A stretch of 64,000 nt of DNA from Botryococcus braunii (GCA_002005505.1 KV908382.1:62501-126500); one strand, 5' to 3'; positions 1 through 9,882 are shown, counted from the stretch's first letter. A program made the numbers and translations. The notes: a model not told the origin generated them from the sequence alone.

Positions 1-387
1 ATAATAATGTTCAGACCTCAACAACTGCCCTTGGGGCCCCGTCACTGCGGGATTCTGGTCTAGGCGTACCATAGAGATACCTCGGGCAAGTGTACACCCA
101 GGATGCGGTCTGGTGTCTGGAGGAGACTCGCCGGCTCAAAGTGCAATGTATAGAATTGTGGCAGTGACCTTCTATACGCCGCTGCCTGTGGCTATGGCTT
201 GCTTTGGCAGGCCTCCTGGGAGCTCAGTCACCTTGGAGGGGGAGAATGTAGCGCGCGGCAGGCAGACTCTGCCGGATGCCAAGCGGTACATTAGACTAGG
301 CGTAGCCTCTTCACGCTAGTATATACGGTGTGGCGCTCGGGCTACACTGACACTTTCATCGGTGCAAACAACTCGGATAACTTTACA
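1..387 (+). mobile_element. 3' end of a TRIM-like non-autonomous LTR element
   Basis: This is a diverged relative, in the opposite orientation, of the complete small LTR element at 59795-61243. A purine-rich tract (about 234-246, ending ggagggggagaa) is followed by an LTR at 247-387 that begins TGTAGCGCGC and ends TTTACA, as in the complete copy. Stretches such as gcggtacatt and ggtgcaaac are shared. The internal region (1-246) has no convincing ORF. The element is inserted in a copia RT gene, which resumes at about 388. Its 5' end lies outside the window, so a target duplication cannot be checked. Confidence 0.75.
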
Positions 388-1614
388 GGGAGCTGGAAGA
401 GGAGGTGTATGTCACCCAAGCTCCTGGGTTTGAAAATGGTGATCGAAATATTGTCTGCCGCCTGAAAAAGGCCCTTAATGGCCTAAAGCAGGCTCCTCGT
501 GCTTGGCATAAGACCCTGAATGACAAGCTGGAAGTCATGGGGTATGAGGTGTGCAAGAGTGATGCAAGAGTGTATGTGAAGTGCTCTGTGGATGGAGGCA
601 AGTCGTATGTGCTAATCTATGTAGATGATCTGCTGATTGTATCCAAGGCCATGAGTGAGGTTGACAGAGTGAAGGGGTTGCTTAAAAAAGAATTCACCAT
701 TCATGATTTGGGTGAAGTGAAGGATTTCTTGGGTTGCCAAGTGATGAGGGATAGAGAGAAAGGTCTGATCTCTTTGAGTTGTATTCCCAAGATTGATGTT
801 CTTGTGGAAATTCTGGGCTGGATCTGAAGTCATTGGGCCCCAATAACTAAAGATGTTGTGACATCTCAGAGGCCTACTCCTAAGGATGGGAGTGACAGTG
901 TCGGCGCCGGGAGCCTTCTACCTCCTGGGCATCAATACTGTGAGCTTGTGGGTTATTACTCTTGTACATAGCAAATACCACTCGGCCTGACGTTGCACAG
1001 GCAGTGGGAGTGCTCTCTCGGTACCGAATGACACCCACTACAGCACATTGGAATGAAGCCATCCGTGTGCTGAAATATCTGAAGGAAACGAGATAGCCGG
1101 TTCTGGTTCTTGGAGGCAAGGTTTCAGAAATTGGAGGGATTTGTTGATGCAGATTATGGTGGTGATCAAGATCACCGGTTTTCCACAACAGGCTTTGTCA
1201 TCTCACTCTTTGGTGGTGCAGTTGTGTGAGGGAGCAAGAAGCAGTCTGCTGTCGCCACATCAACGGTTGAAGCTGATTTTATGGCTGCTAGTACAGCTGT
1301 GAAGGAAGCAGATTGGATGAGAGAATTTCCGGAGGAAATTGGTGTCTCACCTTGGATTGTTTAAATCCATTATGATAATCAAGGGTGCATTAATCACCTC
1401 AGGAATCCAGTGTATTCCAAGCACACGAAGCACATAGCAGTTAGCTTCCTTTGCACGTGAAGCTATTGCAAAGGGGCAGGTTGACATCAGGTACATTGCA
1501 TCTGCAAGAAATGTTGCAGAAATTTTCACGAAACCCTTGACTAGAGAAGTTTTTCAGGGACATCGTAGTTCTCTAGGTTTGGCCAAGGTTTTGTGACGAA
1601 AAGGCAAGGAGAAG
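388..1614 (+). pseudogene. Copia family C RT-RNase H remnant
   Basis: This is the C-terminal half of a Ty1/copia pol. The longest open stretch (405-827) carries the RT core, with GLKQAPRAW and the YVDD catalytic motif at LIYVDDLLIVS. After a stop at about 825 the frame changes several times. RNase H motifs are still readable in other frames: VDADYGGDQDH near 1140, VEADFMA near 1265 and NVAEIFTKPL near 1510. Family A RT-RNase H (16340-18214) is the close intact relative. This copy is dead: the LTR-proximal part has stops and frameshifts, and the N-terminal part of pol is absent because a small LTR element interrupts it at 387/388. Confidence 0.85.
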
Positions 1615-2327
1615 TGTTGTGTTATATAAGAATTTTTGTGCCTTTCCCTCAGAAGAGTAATTTTGGCTTTATGATGGAGAACATTGAGCTGGACACAATT
1701 AGCTGGAATGAGTAATTGATGGCAGAACTCAGAGTTCTGCCCAACTACGTAGACAAGTTTTGCTAGATAGAGGTAATGTGGTAACTCAACACGTTTGCTG
1801 AGAAAGCCTTTATGGTGCCGTCTCAAACGGACAAGGCACTTGGTTGGGACTATAAGAGCACTCCGGGTGCTTGTCTTTTGTTGCCAATCAGTCCTTGACT
1901 CATATGTGTTACGGTCTGCTACACACACACAGCAGACGTAACACCGACTAAGCACCCTTCGTGTCCGGCGCCATACAGGTAACTCGGTTTGGACAGGTAT
2001 TACTTATAAGTTTGCGTGACAGCTTAAATTAAGACATATCGTTGTTATTTTCCTCAGAGCTGGACTCATCAGACAAGGTCATGTGAGTAATCAGCTCATG
2101 AGCGGGATTGTTTAGTTTGAACCTTATCAAGTGATAGATGAGAGAGAAAGAGAATGTAATGACATGGTTGGGACTACAAGAGACTCCGGGTGCTTGTCTT
2201 TTGTTGCCAATCAGTCCTTGACTCATATGTATTACGATCTGCTACACACACACACCAGACGTAACACCGACTAAGCGCCCTTCGTGTCCGGCGCCATACA
2301 GGAATACGCCAAGCCCATAACCTCACA
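1615..2327 (+). repeat. 3' LTR, copia family C, two-unit form
   Basis: The LTR starts TGTTGTGTTA directly after a polypurine tract (aaaaggcaaggagaag, 1599-1614) and ends CCTCACA. It contains two copies of a ~138 bp segment (about 1841-1978 and 2163-2301). Each copy has a TATA-like box followed by the conserved end ggcgccatacag. The first copy runs into gtaactc and the second into gaatacgcc. The LTR is 713 bp, against 387 bp for the one-unit copy at 56978-57364. Confidence 0.85.
1979..2301 (+). other. Candidate GT-AG intron inside family C LTR
   Basis: The segment starts GTAAC right after CAG at the end of the first leader unit, and ends ACAG at the end of the second unit, followed by GAATACG. 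Its last ~139 bp repeat the exon just upstream. The one-unit LTR at 56978-57364 lacks this 323 bp segment. Splicing followed by reverse transcription, or recombination between the two units, would both explain that. Confidence 0.5.
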
Positions 2328-2840
2328 CTTCTCCACCACAGGTTTTTTGCCCCGGCCCCGCCGGGCTATTTACGCCAGGTCAAATCGCACGAGAGAGCAG
2401 GATTCGAGCGCTGTGAGCTCAGCAGTACAAATCCGGAACAGCCACACCACAGCTTCTTGCATGCACGTACACGGGACCTTGTGGGGCTTGATGAGGGCCC
2501 CATCTGCTCCTATAGGTCCCTTCACACCTTCAGTGCCAGGTACGGCAATACGAACATTAAACTTCACACTTTCACCCTTCGGTGGGCTGTGGGGGTTGTT
2601 TGTGCTGTAGGGGTTCTTAGCTCGTCAGACAGAGGGTTTTATATAATTCTTGAGGGGTGGGGGGTAGGGGTAGGTATCCGTAGGTCTGGGCCCAATCTGA
2701 CCTGCTCTTTCTGGGTTTCCCGGGTATTTCTTATTAGTCATGCTGGGGGGAGGGAAATAGGTCACACCCATGGGTCACATTGCCGGGAGTGTCGGGGTGG
2801 GAGTTTAGGGCTCTCGCCCCCATCTTCCTTTTTCCTTCGG

Positions 2841-2875
2841 AAATGGAGCGCTGAGAGGCTCTCAGCGCTCCATTT
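2841..2875. repeat. Perfect 17-bp-arm palindrome
   Basis: The arms aaatggagcgctgagag and its exact reverse complement are separated by one base. The R2 copy (about 21351-21385) keeps the outer arms but has substitutions at the centre. This could be two fused terminal inverted repeats or a strong hairpin. Confidence 0.8.
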
Positions 2876-3496
2876 GCTCAGTGAGAGCTCGAGAATTAAG
2901 GAGCGCCGAGAGCTCAGCGGTACATTCGTACATGAAAGGGGTACAGTACCCCGGGTACCCCGGGTACTGCAGCTTGCAACGGATTCTTCCGAAGGGACTC
3001 CTTCTCAGTGCAACCTCCAAAGAAGAGCAAGAAAAAGCTTGGCCCCATTCTAAATCCCCACGGGAGGCCTTTCAAACTTTCTCTCTTTGTTTCATATCGC
3101 TTATTGTGTCTTGCAACTATTGTTATTTCCGAGATATGTATGTCAAAGGAACTCGATATGCTGATGCTTTCTTCATGGGACCCTTAACTTGACTTAAGTT
3201 GACTGAAACTTCGAAACCGCATGTATGTGATCTCGGCCTTAGTTGTCACGTCTCCGATAAGCGGTCAATGGTGGTGCTAATATGGGTGTTCCTTTACTCC
3301 ATGGAACCCCAGAGTAGTGAAGTTAATATCACACCCAGCAGTTTGTCTGCTCGAAACCAGCAGAAGCTAGAGCAGCATACTCGAGATTTTGAGAGGGTGT
3401 GTATTCACTTCTTCTAGGATCCAACCAGCGTGCATCGTTGCCTTTGCGGAAATACCTTTGCACCACTCTTAGATGCATTCGTTAAAGCATACGAAA

Positions 3497-3757
3497 TCAA
3501 TATTTCATCTTATATGGTTGTTTGCAGCAGGCGTTTCGCCTGCCCTCTTCTTGTAGCTTCGAAAGGTGTCGTCTTTGCTCTGGAGTCGCATCAGGCGAAA
3601 CATGATTTATATCATAAATGTGCCTCATGATCATGGAAGGTGTGGTATATCCGACAAGGTGTCTCTCCAGCATCCTCCCATGTCCCTCCATGCCCTCGAC
3701 CGCCAACTTTTGTGGGAATAGCTCAGCTGCTAGACACCTTTCCCGGGGACCTCTCAT
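3497..3757 (-). CDS. Unrecognised ORF, conserved between R1 and R2
   Basis: This 86-codon frame has a close counterpart in R2 (20421-20726, plus strand). Shared stretches include KLAVEGMEGHGRMLERHL and TTPSMIMRHIYD, followed by a charged, probably helical tail (EQRRHLSKLQEEGRR). The two copies differ at scattered residues and both stay open. That may mean past coding function, or only that the copies are recent. I recognise no family. The frame on the other strand of the same block is also partly open. Confidence 0.25.
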   Translation of the reverse strand: MRGPRERCLAAELFPQKLAVEGMEGHGRMLERHLVGYTTPSMIMRHIYDINHVSPDATPEQRRHLSKLQEEGRRNACCKQPYKMKY

Positions 3758-3838
3758 GGATAGTAAGAGAGGGCATCCATTCTAATGTCAGAGTTCCCAT
3801 ACTAGCAAAGCTCCTCTAGCTCGCCTTGCTCGAGATGC

Positions 3839-4120
3839 ATGGGACATGGTGTCACTCCGACATACTCACAAGCTCATCCATGGCCTCAAACCCTTGTAGG
3901 GAATACCTCTGGAAGTTCAGTCCCCTCACCTATTACGTGTGCTGCCAAACGCCGTTCCAGACTACGTCTCAAGGATAATAGCAGAGGACATCCATTCCCT
4001 TCAGTCAAAGTTCCCTGTGCTCACACGGCCCCTCGAGTTCGCAACGTAATTCCAACTCCTATTTACAACCTTATCGTCCGTGTCTTCCGGGCTCTACTCC
4101 CACCATCACCACCAACGTAG
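3839..4120 (+). CDS. Unrecognised ORF, R1 copy
   Basis: This 93-codon frame matches the first half of the 170-codon R2 ORF (19870-20382, minus strand). Both contain PWPQTLVGNTSGSS and DNSRGHPFPSVKVPC. The GHPFP...V.VP phrase also occurs in a neighbouring frame at 20402-20605, which suggests an internally duplicated module. Here a stop at about 4118 cuts it short. Function unknown; it may be non-coding. Confidence 0.2.
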   Translation: MGHGVTPTYSQAHPWPQTLVGNTSGSSVPSPITCAAKRRSRLRLKDNSRGHPFPSVKVPCAHTAPRVRNVIPTPIYNLIVRVFRALLPPSPPT

Positions 4121-4577
4121 TATAATGTGGTGAAGGCATTTGTAACTGTACATCGTATTTGTTTGGAATTAAAGACATTTGTAACTCCAACTCGTATCAC
4201 AATCGTGTTTGCTCCACCAAACCAGGGCAGGCCACCACCACCATTATGCCCAATTGCGACTCACGCCACCTTCACGTACCGCCAAAGGCCGGGGCTGAAG
4301 CTGGCCCTTCTCGCCAGCAATACTCGTTTAAAAAAGTAATAGTGTGCATGACCCTGCACACGCGGAGACGAGATTATGTAAGCACCACCAATACTTCCCG
4401 TGGCCCCATACATACACGAAGTTTCTTGGTCTCCACCCAGCATAAGTAATGCCTTCAAGAAAAGCACAGACATACCAATGTGAACAAAATTAGTTCCTGG
4501 TTGTTGTACATGTAGGCGACCCTGTCATCCGGATGGATCCACAGCATCCCCAGCAATCTGTGGATGTACACGGAAAC

Positions 4578-4887
4578 TGTGAGATTATGAGCTTGGCGTA
4601 TTCATGTATGGCGCCGGACACGAAGGGTGCTTAGTCGGTGTTTTTCCTGCTATGTGTGTGTAACAGACCGTAACACACATGAGTTAAGGACCGATTGGCA
4701 ACAATACAGACAAGCACCCGGAGTGCTCTTATGGTTCCAACCAAGTCATTACATTCTCTTTCTCTCTCGTTCATCACTCGATAAGGTTCAAACTAATCCT
4801 TCCCGCTCATAGACTGATTACTCACACTACCTTGTCTGATGAGTCCAACTCGAGGAAAATTACCAATGATGATATGTCTTCACTTAT
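4578..4887 (-). repeat. Family C LTR on minus strand, outer part
   Basis: Read on the minus strand, this is the 3' end of a family C LTR. It begins on the plus strand with TGTGAGATTATG and contains the second leader unit (tatggcgccggacacgaaggg). At 4887/4888 it is split by the 14.1 kb family A element, and it resumes at 18981. The insertion falls inside the segment proposed as the LTR intron. Confidence 0.85.
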
Positions 4888-5126
4888 TGTTATATTGGTG
4901 AGATGAATTTGTGCCTTTCCCTCGGGAGAGTAATAGTGGCCAAATCTGATCAGAATGACAAGCTGGAACAATTAGGAGAATGAGTAATTAATGGCAGAAC
5001 TTAGAAATTCTGCCAAGGTCAATCTAGACTGATTCCACTTAGGTAGAGGGAATGAGGTAATTTGACACGGTTTTGCTAGGAGAATATATGTCGCCGGCTC
5101 GCAAGGCTGAGGCACTTGATTGGGAC

Positions 5127-5132
5127 TATAAA
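5127..5132 (+). promoter_or_regulatory. TATA box, first leader unit
   Basis: TATAAA lies in gggactataaaggcactcc at the start of the first leader unit. The same box recurs in the second unit (5456-5461), so the LTR may carry two tandem promoters. Families B and C keep the context as ctatagtgg and ctataagag. Confidence 0.6.
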
Positions 5133-5258
5133 GGCACTCCAGGTGCTTATCTCTTGACAGTTGCCTATCAAGTGCACAGACACAGTCGGCCCTGCTTGTT
5201 TATCGACACACAACAAGAGTGCCGCCGAGCTAAACACCCTTCGTGCCGGGTCATACAG

Positions 5259-5587
5259 GTAACCTGATGTTGCAGCACCAGATGCACATGAACAACTGGT
5301 TAGGAGGAGGTTTAGATAATGTTATTAGAATAGTGCTAATGTTTTGACTCATTGAACAACGGTAATGCAGACTATCGGTAGATATGTAGAGTGATTAGTT
5401 TGAATTACTGAGTGATGAGAGAAAGCAATAAGCATTGCAATGACTTGATTGGGACTATAAAGGCACTCCGGGTGCTTATCTCTTGACAGTTGCCTATCAA
5501 GTGCACATACACAGTCGGCCCTGCTTGTTTATCGACACCCAACAAGAGTGCCGCAGAGCTAAACACCCTTCGTGCCGGGTCATACAG
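5259..5587 (+). other. Candidate GT-AG intron inside family A LTR
   Basis: CAG|GTAACC closes the first leader unit and CATACAG|GAATCG closes the second. The final 145 bp of the putative intron repeat the upstream exon almost exactly. The same layout is present in families B, C and D. Confidence 0.5.
5456..5461 (+). promoter_or_regulatory. TATA box, second leader unit
   Basis: This is the second copy of the TATAAA box, 329 bp downstream of the first. A transcript started here would have the same leader as a spliced transcript started at the first box. Confidence 0.5.
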
Positions 5588-5612
5588 GAATCGCCAAGCA
5601 CATAAGTTTACA

Positions 5613-5627
5613 GGTTATGGGCCCACC
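5613..5627 (+). other. Primer-binding site, initiator tRNA-Met anticodon arm
   Basis: Immediately after the LTR comes GGTTATGGGCCCACC. This complements the anticodon stem-loop of plant-type initiator tRNA-Met rather than the tRNA 3' end. Priming by an internal tRNA fragment is known for Drosophila copia. Family B carries GGTTATGGGCCCAC at the same position (63429). Confidence 0.7.
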
Positions 5628-5678
5628 AACTTTTATGCTGGGCATGCAAGATGTGTGACCCGAGTGGCAGAATCTGCA

Positions 5679-6202
5679 ATGGCGCGAACGAGGCAAAGTG
5701 GACGAATGCGTTCCGGCGCACCTGGTCCTCCTAGACCACTACCACCTCCCCCTCCATCCTATAACGAACGAAGAAAGGCTGGAGGAGAGAGAGGACCACG
5801 GACAGTAGAAGAACGGGCATTCATTGTAAAAGATTTTGTCAACGCGGACTATAGACGAGGAGCTCTTACGCCGCCCCAGTGGTTTCAGGATCGCTTCCCT
5901 ATATATCCAGCCTACAAATTTACGGCGTGGAGCTCTCATTCATCAACGGAGATCCTGGATTTTTGACCAAACCTATCTTTGAGAGGCATCTGCAGCAGAC
6001 AGGGGGACCATCCCAAGAAGCATACTGGACGGAGAAAGCCGCTTACACAGCCGTCGAGTCTGCATTGATCAGGCTAGGAGACGACTTCTTGGATCGGCTG
6101 ATACTCTACAGTGGGGCCTACCACGAAGACGAGTGGCTGACTGAGACAGACAGTGAGGACGAAGGCGGAGACTCGCGACTGTCAGAGCGTAGTGACCAGT
6201 AA
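5679..6202 (+). pseudogene. Small accessory ORF upstream of gag (one frameshift)
   Basis: An ORF of about 174 codons precedes gag. It starts MARTRQSG, is open to 5966, and continues in another frame to 6202 after a probable 1-nt indel near 5918. Its N-terminal part is basic and proline-rich. The motif PPSYNE...ERAFIVKDF is shared with family B (63497-63769: PPSYNE...ERAFIVKDY). Its C-terminal part is acidic (WLTETDSEDEGG). It ends 15 bp before the gag start. Conservation between two diverged families suggests a real accessory protein. I do not recognise its family. Confidence 0.55.
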
Positions 6203-6217
6203 TCAACCACCTGCAGA

Positions 6218-7303
6218 ATGAAGAAGAAGGGTTCCAGCACCAGTGAGGCATCTAAGTCAGCCAGCGAACAGTCTACATCAACTCCGACGCGAGAACCCTG
6301 CACACCCAGCACATCCAGGGGCGAGGGAGACAGCGTGCCAAAGGTCATCGCCACCCAGGTCAAGGTCCATATCAAGCTCCTGAACAAAGGTCAGAACTCT
6401 GTAGTGTGGAATAATGCCTTTCTTGCGGCTAATGATGCAAAAGGCTCGTTGTCTGCAGTCCAGGAAGCAATGCCTGGAACTACCCACAATGTTGCTGCCT
6501 TGCTGCTATTGTATGAATCAGTCCCATAAGATTGGCTAGGAGACTTGTCGAGTAAACCCTCAGCTTATGATGCCTATGTACACATCTGCAGAAAATTTAC
6601 AGGTGGACATAATGTTCGCGCCAATGCTGATTGGTTGAAGGAGATGTCCAGAGGCATGAGACAAGGAGAGACAATGTCCCAGTATGTGAATAGGATGATC
6701 AACCTCAAGGGTTGTCTGAAACGCAATGGTCATGACCTCCTGGACGGACATGTGGCAACACAGATTGTGCAAGGACTGCCTGCAAAGGAGCCAGGGTTAC
6801 TGCCTACTGCCGTCGCCCATCCATTGGTCCAACTGGCTGACCTCATCTGCACCACAGCAGAAGCAATTGGCTACAACGACGATGGAGATCAGCCAGCAAG
6901 GGTCATGATGGCTCTGCCTGCCCCAGCAGCAGATACCCCTGTCCCTGCTGCAAGTGTGGTAAACCAGCCCAGGCAACCAGCTGATGCAGATCCAAAGGCA
7001 GAGGTACGTTGGACCTGCCACTACTGTCATAAAAAGGGGCACTTCTGGCGAGACTGCCGCAAGAGGCAGAGGGACGCAGAGACACAGAGAAATGTTGTGG
7101 CAGCAGTGCAGCAACTGGCGGGCATGTGGCCCCAAGGACAGCTCCCCGGAGGACCTCAACCTCCTCTAGCAGTTCAGCATGTTTTCCCTGGAGCTGGAGC
7201 CTTCCCACTGCTGCACCCTCCACCTGGTCCACCCTCACCTCCTCCAGAAGGTATGCCGTACGTGGTGTTTTACAATGTATTGGACTCCCTAAACAACAAG
7301 TAG
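6218..7303 (+). pseudogene. Copia gag, family A
   Basis: Gag forms the cytoplasmic virus-like particle and binds element RNA. The frame begins MKKKGSSTS, has one in-frame TAA at 6527-6529, and runs to a TAG at 7301-7303. The capsid-like part (YDAYVHICRKFTGG...MSQYVNRMINLKG...IVQGLP) matches the copia-type gag pattern. A CCHC zinc knuckle, CHYCHKKGHFWRDC (C-x2-C-x4-H-x4-C), lies near 7015-7056. A proline-rich tail follows. The terminal TAG lies directly before the protease, in the same frame as its DSGA motif. The start is supported by family B, whose gag also begins M-(T)SKKKGSS. The internal TAA makes this copy defective unless suppressed. Confidence 0.8.
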
Positions 7304-7775
7304 TCCAAAAATTCCTGGTTGGTGGACAGTGGAGCATCCGTGCAGCTGGTCAACAATCTGTGAATGCTCCCACAGTACATGCCACACCCATCCCATTACA
7401 GCTTGCCACCTCAGATGCTACTTGGGGAATTATTGACACTGGATCTGTATTTCTTTTGACCCAACAGCGTGTCCCACTGTGGCTGCACCATGTGCGGTGT
7501 GTCCCCTCAGCTACAACAAATATTCTGTCAGTGTCTGCTGCCCTTCGTGATGGAGCTTGCTTTACCACAGACAGTGTGGGTGCATTCACAGCAGTGTCAG
7601 GTTCAAATGGTTGGAGAATTCCTATCAGATCAGAAAATGGCATGTTTATATCCATGATTGCTTCCCTGTTACCACAAATAGAAGCCCTTTCCCAGTCACA
7701 GCTACAGTGAAGACCAAGCGCAATAAAAATCCAAAGCATGACTGTGCCAGAAGATTATCTGTGGCATAGCAGAAT
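7304..7775 (+). pseudogene. Copia protease and pre-integrase start, family A
   Basis: An aspartic protease would cleave the Gag-Pol polyprotein. The active-site phrase WLVDSGAS lies just after the gag TAG, in the gag frame (about 7318-7341). A stop follows at about 7361. The rest of the domain (ATSDATWGIIDTGS, LWLHHVRCVPSATTNILSV) is open in another frame to about 7710. The pre-integrase LWHS motif is reached at about 7760, where the chromovirus interrupts at 7775/7776 (TSD agaat). The frame breaks make it inactive. Confidence 0.75.
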
Positions 7776-8017
7776 TGTTGGAGAGGATCCGACGGAAGGG
7801 TTTAGGAAAGAAACGCAAGATTGTTACAAAGGAGCAACCGCCCAGACCACCAGCCACGTCCAAGTCCCTTTCCCATAATATAAGGCTATATTCTAGTCTA
7901 ACTCTAATTATTATATTACTCCCTGACACCCGCTACTCCACGGTGCTTCGTCCCATAAGGTCGCGTCACACCGCGTCAGAGACTCGGCGGTACGACTGTA
8001 CCGGAATCCCTCTAACA
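7776..8017 (-). repeat. 3' LTR of chromovirus
   Basis: The LTR is bounded by TGTTGGAGAG and CTCTAACA on the plus strand. It is very similar to 14067-14308, differing at about a dozen positions, so the insertion is not brand new. Confidence 0.92.
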
Positions 8018-8485
8018 CCATCCCCCTCTTATTCTTTGGCCGTCCCGGCAAAGACGAGTGAGGAGACTAACTAGTCCTAGCCCTCGGTGGTCTTGTCTGA
8101 CGTTCCAAGCTCCATGTCAGACCCCTTCCAAGTCCAATGTCCAGTCCCAGTCCCTTACACATATACTGAAGTACGAAAGTCTAAGTCTATGTCCGGGTCC
8201 CAACACAAGTCCCAATACGAGGTCCAAGTCCCAAGTAACTTAATGCCATCACTCTACTATTCACGTTGCAAGTTGAGCATCTAAGGCAGCAATACACAAG
8301 TCCCGCGGGTGAGCAGCCCGTGCCACACGCACCCTAAGCAATCACCTTGTATTACGTAAGCCCCGTCCCATGCCATGCTCTTGTACTAGGATACCCCCAA
8401 GGTACACTCTGGTGTGCCTGTCCAAAGCTTCCCTGATGGCCAAGGATGTACCAAGGGGCCGACCCGACCTCCCAGGGTGACTAAA
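8018..8485 (-). other. Chromovirus 3' untranslated region
   Basis: About 470 bp lie between the integrase stop and the 3' LTR. Apart from the polypurine tract next to the LTR and short repeated caagtcc phrases (8125-8240), I see nothing recognisable. Confidence 0.5.
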
Positions 8486-9882
8486 CTAACGCTTTCGTTT
8501 CTTTTTCCCATCTCCCTTGGCCTTCACCCCGTGGTTATCCCAATACGTCTGCAACGCCTCCCGCGCGTGTCCTAAATGATCCTCAGGCTCCCATGTATTA
8601 TTGATATCTTCGTACCCTGTCCACTTAATGAGATACTCGCGTTTAACTTGTCGCCCTCGTCCCTTTTTCTCCCTATGTGCTAACACAGCCTCCACCTCAT
8701 ACTCCAATTCACCATCTATCACCTCTGGTGGAGGTGGAGGTTGAACACTACCGTCACTACAGTAAGGCTTTAACAAGGAAACATGAAACACATCATGAAC
8801 ACGCATTGACTTGGGTAACCGTAACTTAAACGCTACGGGTGACACCACTCTATCTATAACAAAGGGACCTATAAAGCGTGAAAGTAACTTCCGAGTACGC
8901 GTATGCTTGAACTTAATGTTTTTGCTAGATAAAAGCACCTGTTGCCCTACTTCAAAGGTTGGACCATCACGACGATGACGGTCTGCAAACGCTTTCATAC
9001 GATCCTGGGCAGCCTTGAGACACTGCCGAGCCCGTTCAACATCATAACGCATGCGGCGTACAAATTCTTGTGCCGCTGGGACATAGTCATCTCCTAAGAA
9101 GCGTACGGTCATCCGAGAAGGTAAAACTTCTTGGAAAGGTATCCTTGGGTCCTGCCCACAAGTCAGCCTAAACGGCGTAGAATTTATAGACGCTTGATGT
9201 GTATTATTATACTCAAACTCAGCCTCACAAAGATGTACGTCCCAATCCGTATGCCTACCCGTTACATAATGACGTAGGTAATCTTCTAGAATACGGTTTA
9301 CCCTTTCGGTCTGCCCATCCGTTTGTGGATGGAAGGCCGTGGAGAGAGCGTTACGACACCCCGTGAGCTTAAACAGCTCTGAACAAAACTTATTGACCCA
9401 ACGGGGGTCCCTATCACTAACTATCTCCATGGGGAAACCATGTAATGTAAATACTCTAGTCCTAAGCAGGTTGGCAATGTCTACTGCATCGGCCTCCGTC
9501 CAAGTGGCAGCAAAGTGTGCACACTTAGAGAGACGGTCCACTACTACCCATATGGCATCATGCCCAGACTTAGTTTAGGCAAGCCAGTGATCAAGTCCAT
9601 TGAAATGGATTGCCACTTCCTAGTAGGTATCTCCAAGGGATGCAAAAGTCCTGCTGGAAGGTGTGAGGAGGCTTTTACACGTTGACAACTATCACAATGG
9701 GCCACAAAATGTCGAACATCCTCATAAACTCCTGGCCACCACCAAGATCTAGCCACCAACTCTAAGGTACGATCCCGCCCAAGATGGCCCACCACTGGTG
9801 GCCCGTGGAGATTTTCTAAGACCTCCCTGCGTAGATTATACTCGGTCCCTTCCCTATCTACATGATGCGAGGGAACGTACAC
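8486..9882 (-). pseudogene. Gypsy integrase with C-terminal chromodomain
   Basis: Integrase inserts cDNA, and the chromodomain directs it to modified histones. The HHCC zinc-binding N-terminus is visible (VVGHLGRDRT...HFVAHCDSCQRVK). The catalytic core has the first Asp at SMDLITGLP, the second at VSDRDPRWV and the Glu at PQTDGQTERVNR. A chromodomain lies near the end (YEVEAVLAHR...REYLIKWTGYEDINNTWEP), followed by a lysine-rich tail. A frameshift near 9575 separates the N-terminal part (9882-9544) from the long C-terminal frame (9541-8486, 351 codons), so this copy is broken although most of the domain is preserved. Confidence 0.9.

Larger units (their letters stand above)
2328..4577. repeat. 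Dispersed repeat R1 (inverted partner of R2)
   Basis: Most of this stretch recurs in inverted orientation at 19893-22052, with high but imperfect identity and some reordering. The block at about 4340-4576 is found in the same orientation at about 21415-21660. The block at about 2440-2840 has no clear partner. R1 begins cttctccaccacagg, and the same flank sits beside a reversed family C LTR at about 56962-56977. No transposase is recognised. R1 may be an old transposon or a transduced host segment. Confidence 0.7.
4888..5612 (+). repeat. 5' LTR, copia family A
   Basis: The LTR starts TGTTATATTGG and ends GTTTACA. It holds two ~145 bp leader units (5114-5258 and 5443-5587), each with a TATAAAGG box. 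The 3' LTR is 743 bp; it is longer partly because of a short internal duplication (ttgacagttgcct repeated near 18500-18530). Confidence 0.9.

Noticed and set aside
1554..1955. 133-codon minus-strand ORF
   Set aside because: It lies in the family C LTR and recurs wherever that LTR occurs; no domain.
6903..7337. 144-codon minus-strand ORF and neighbours antisense to gag
   Set aside because: Shadow of the gag frame with no domain.
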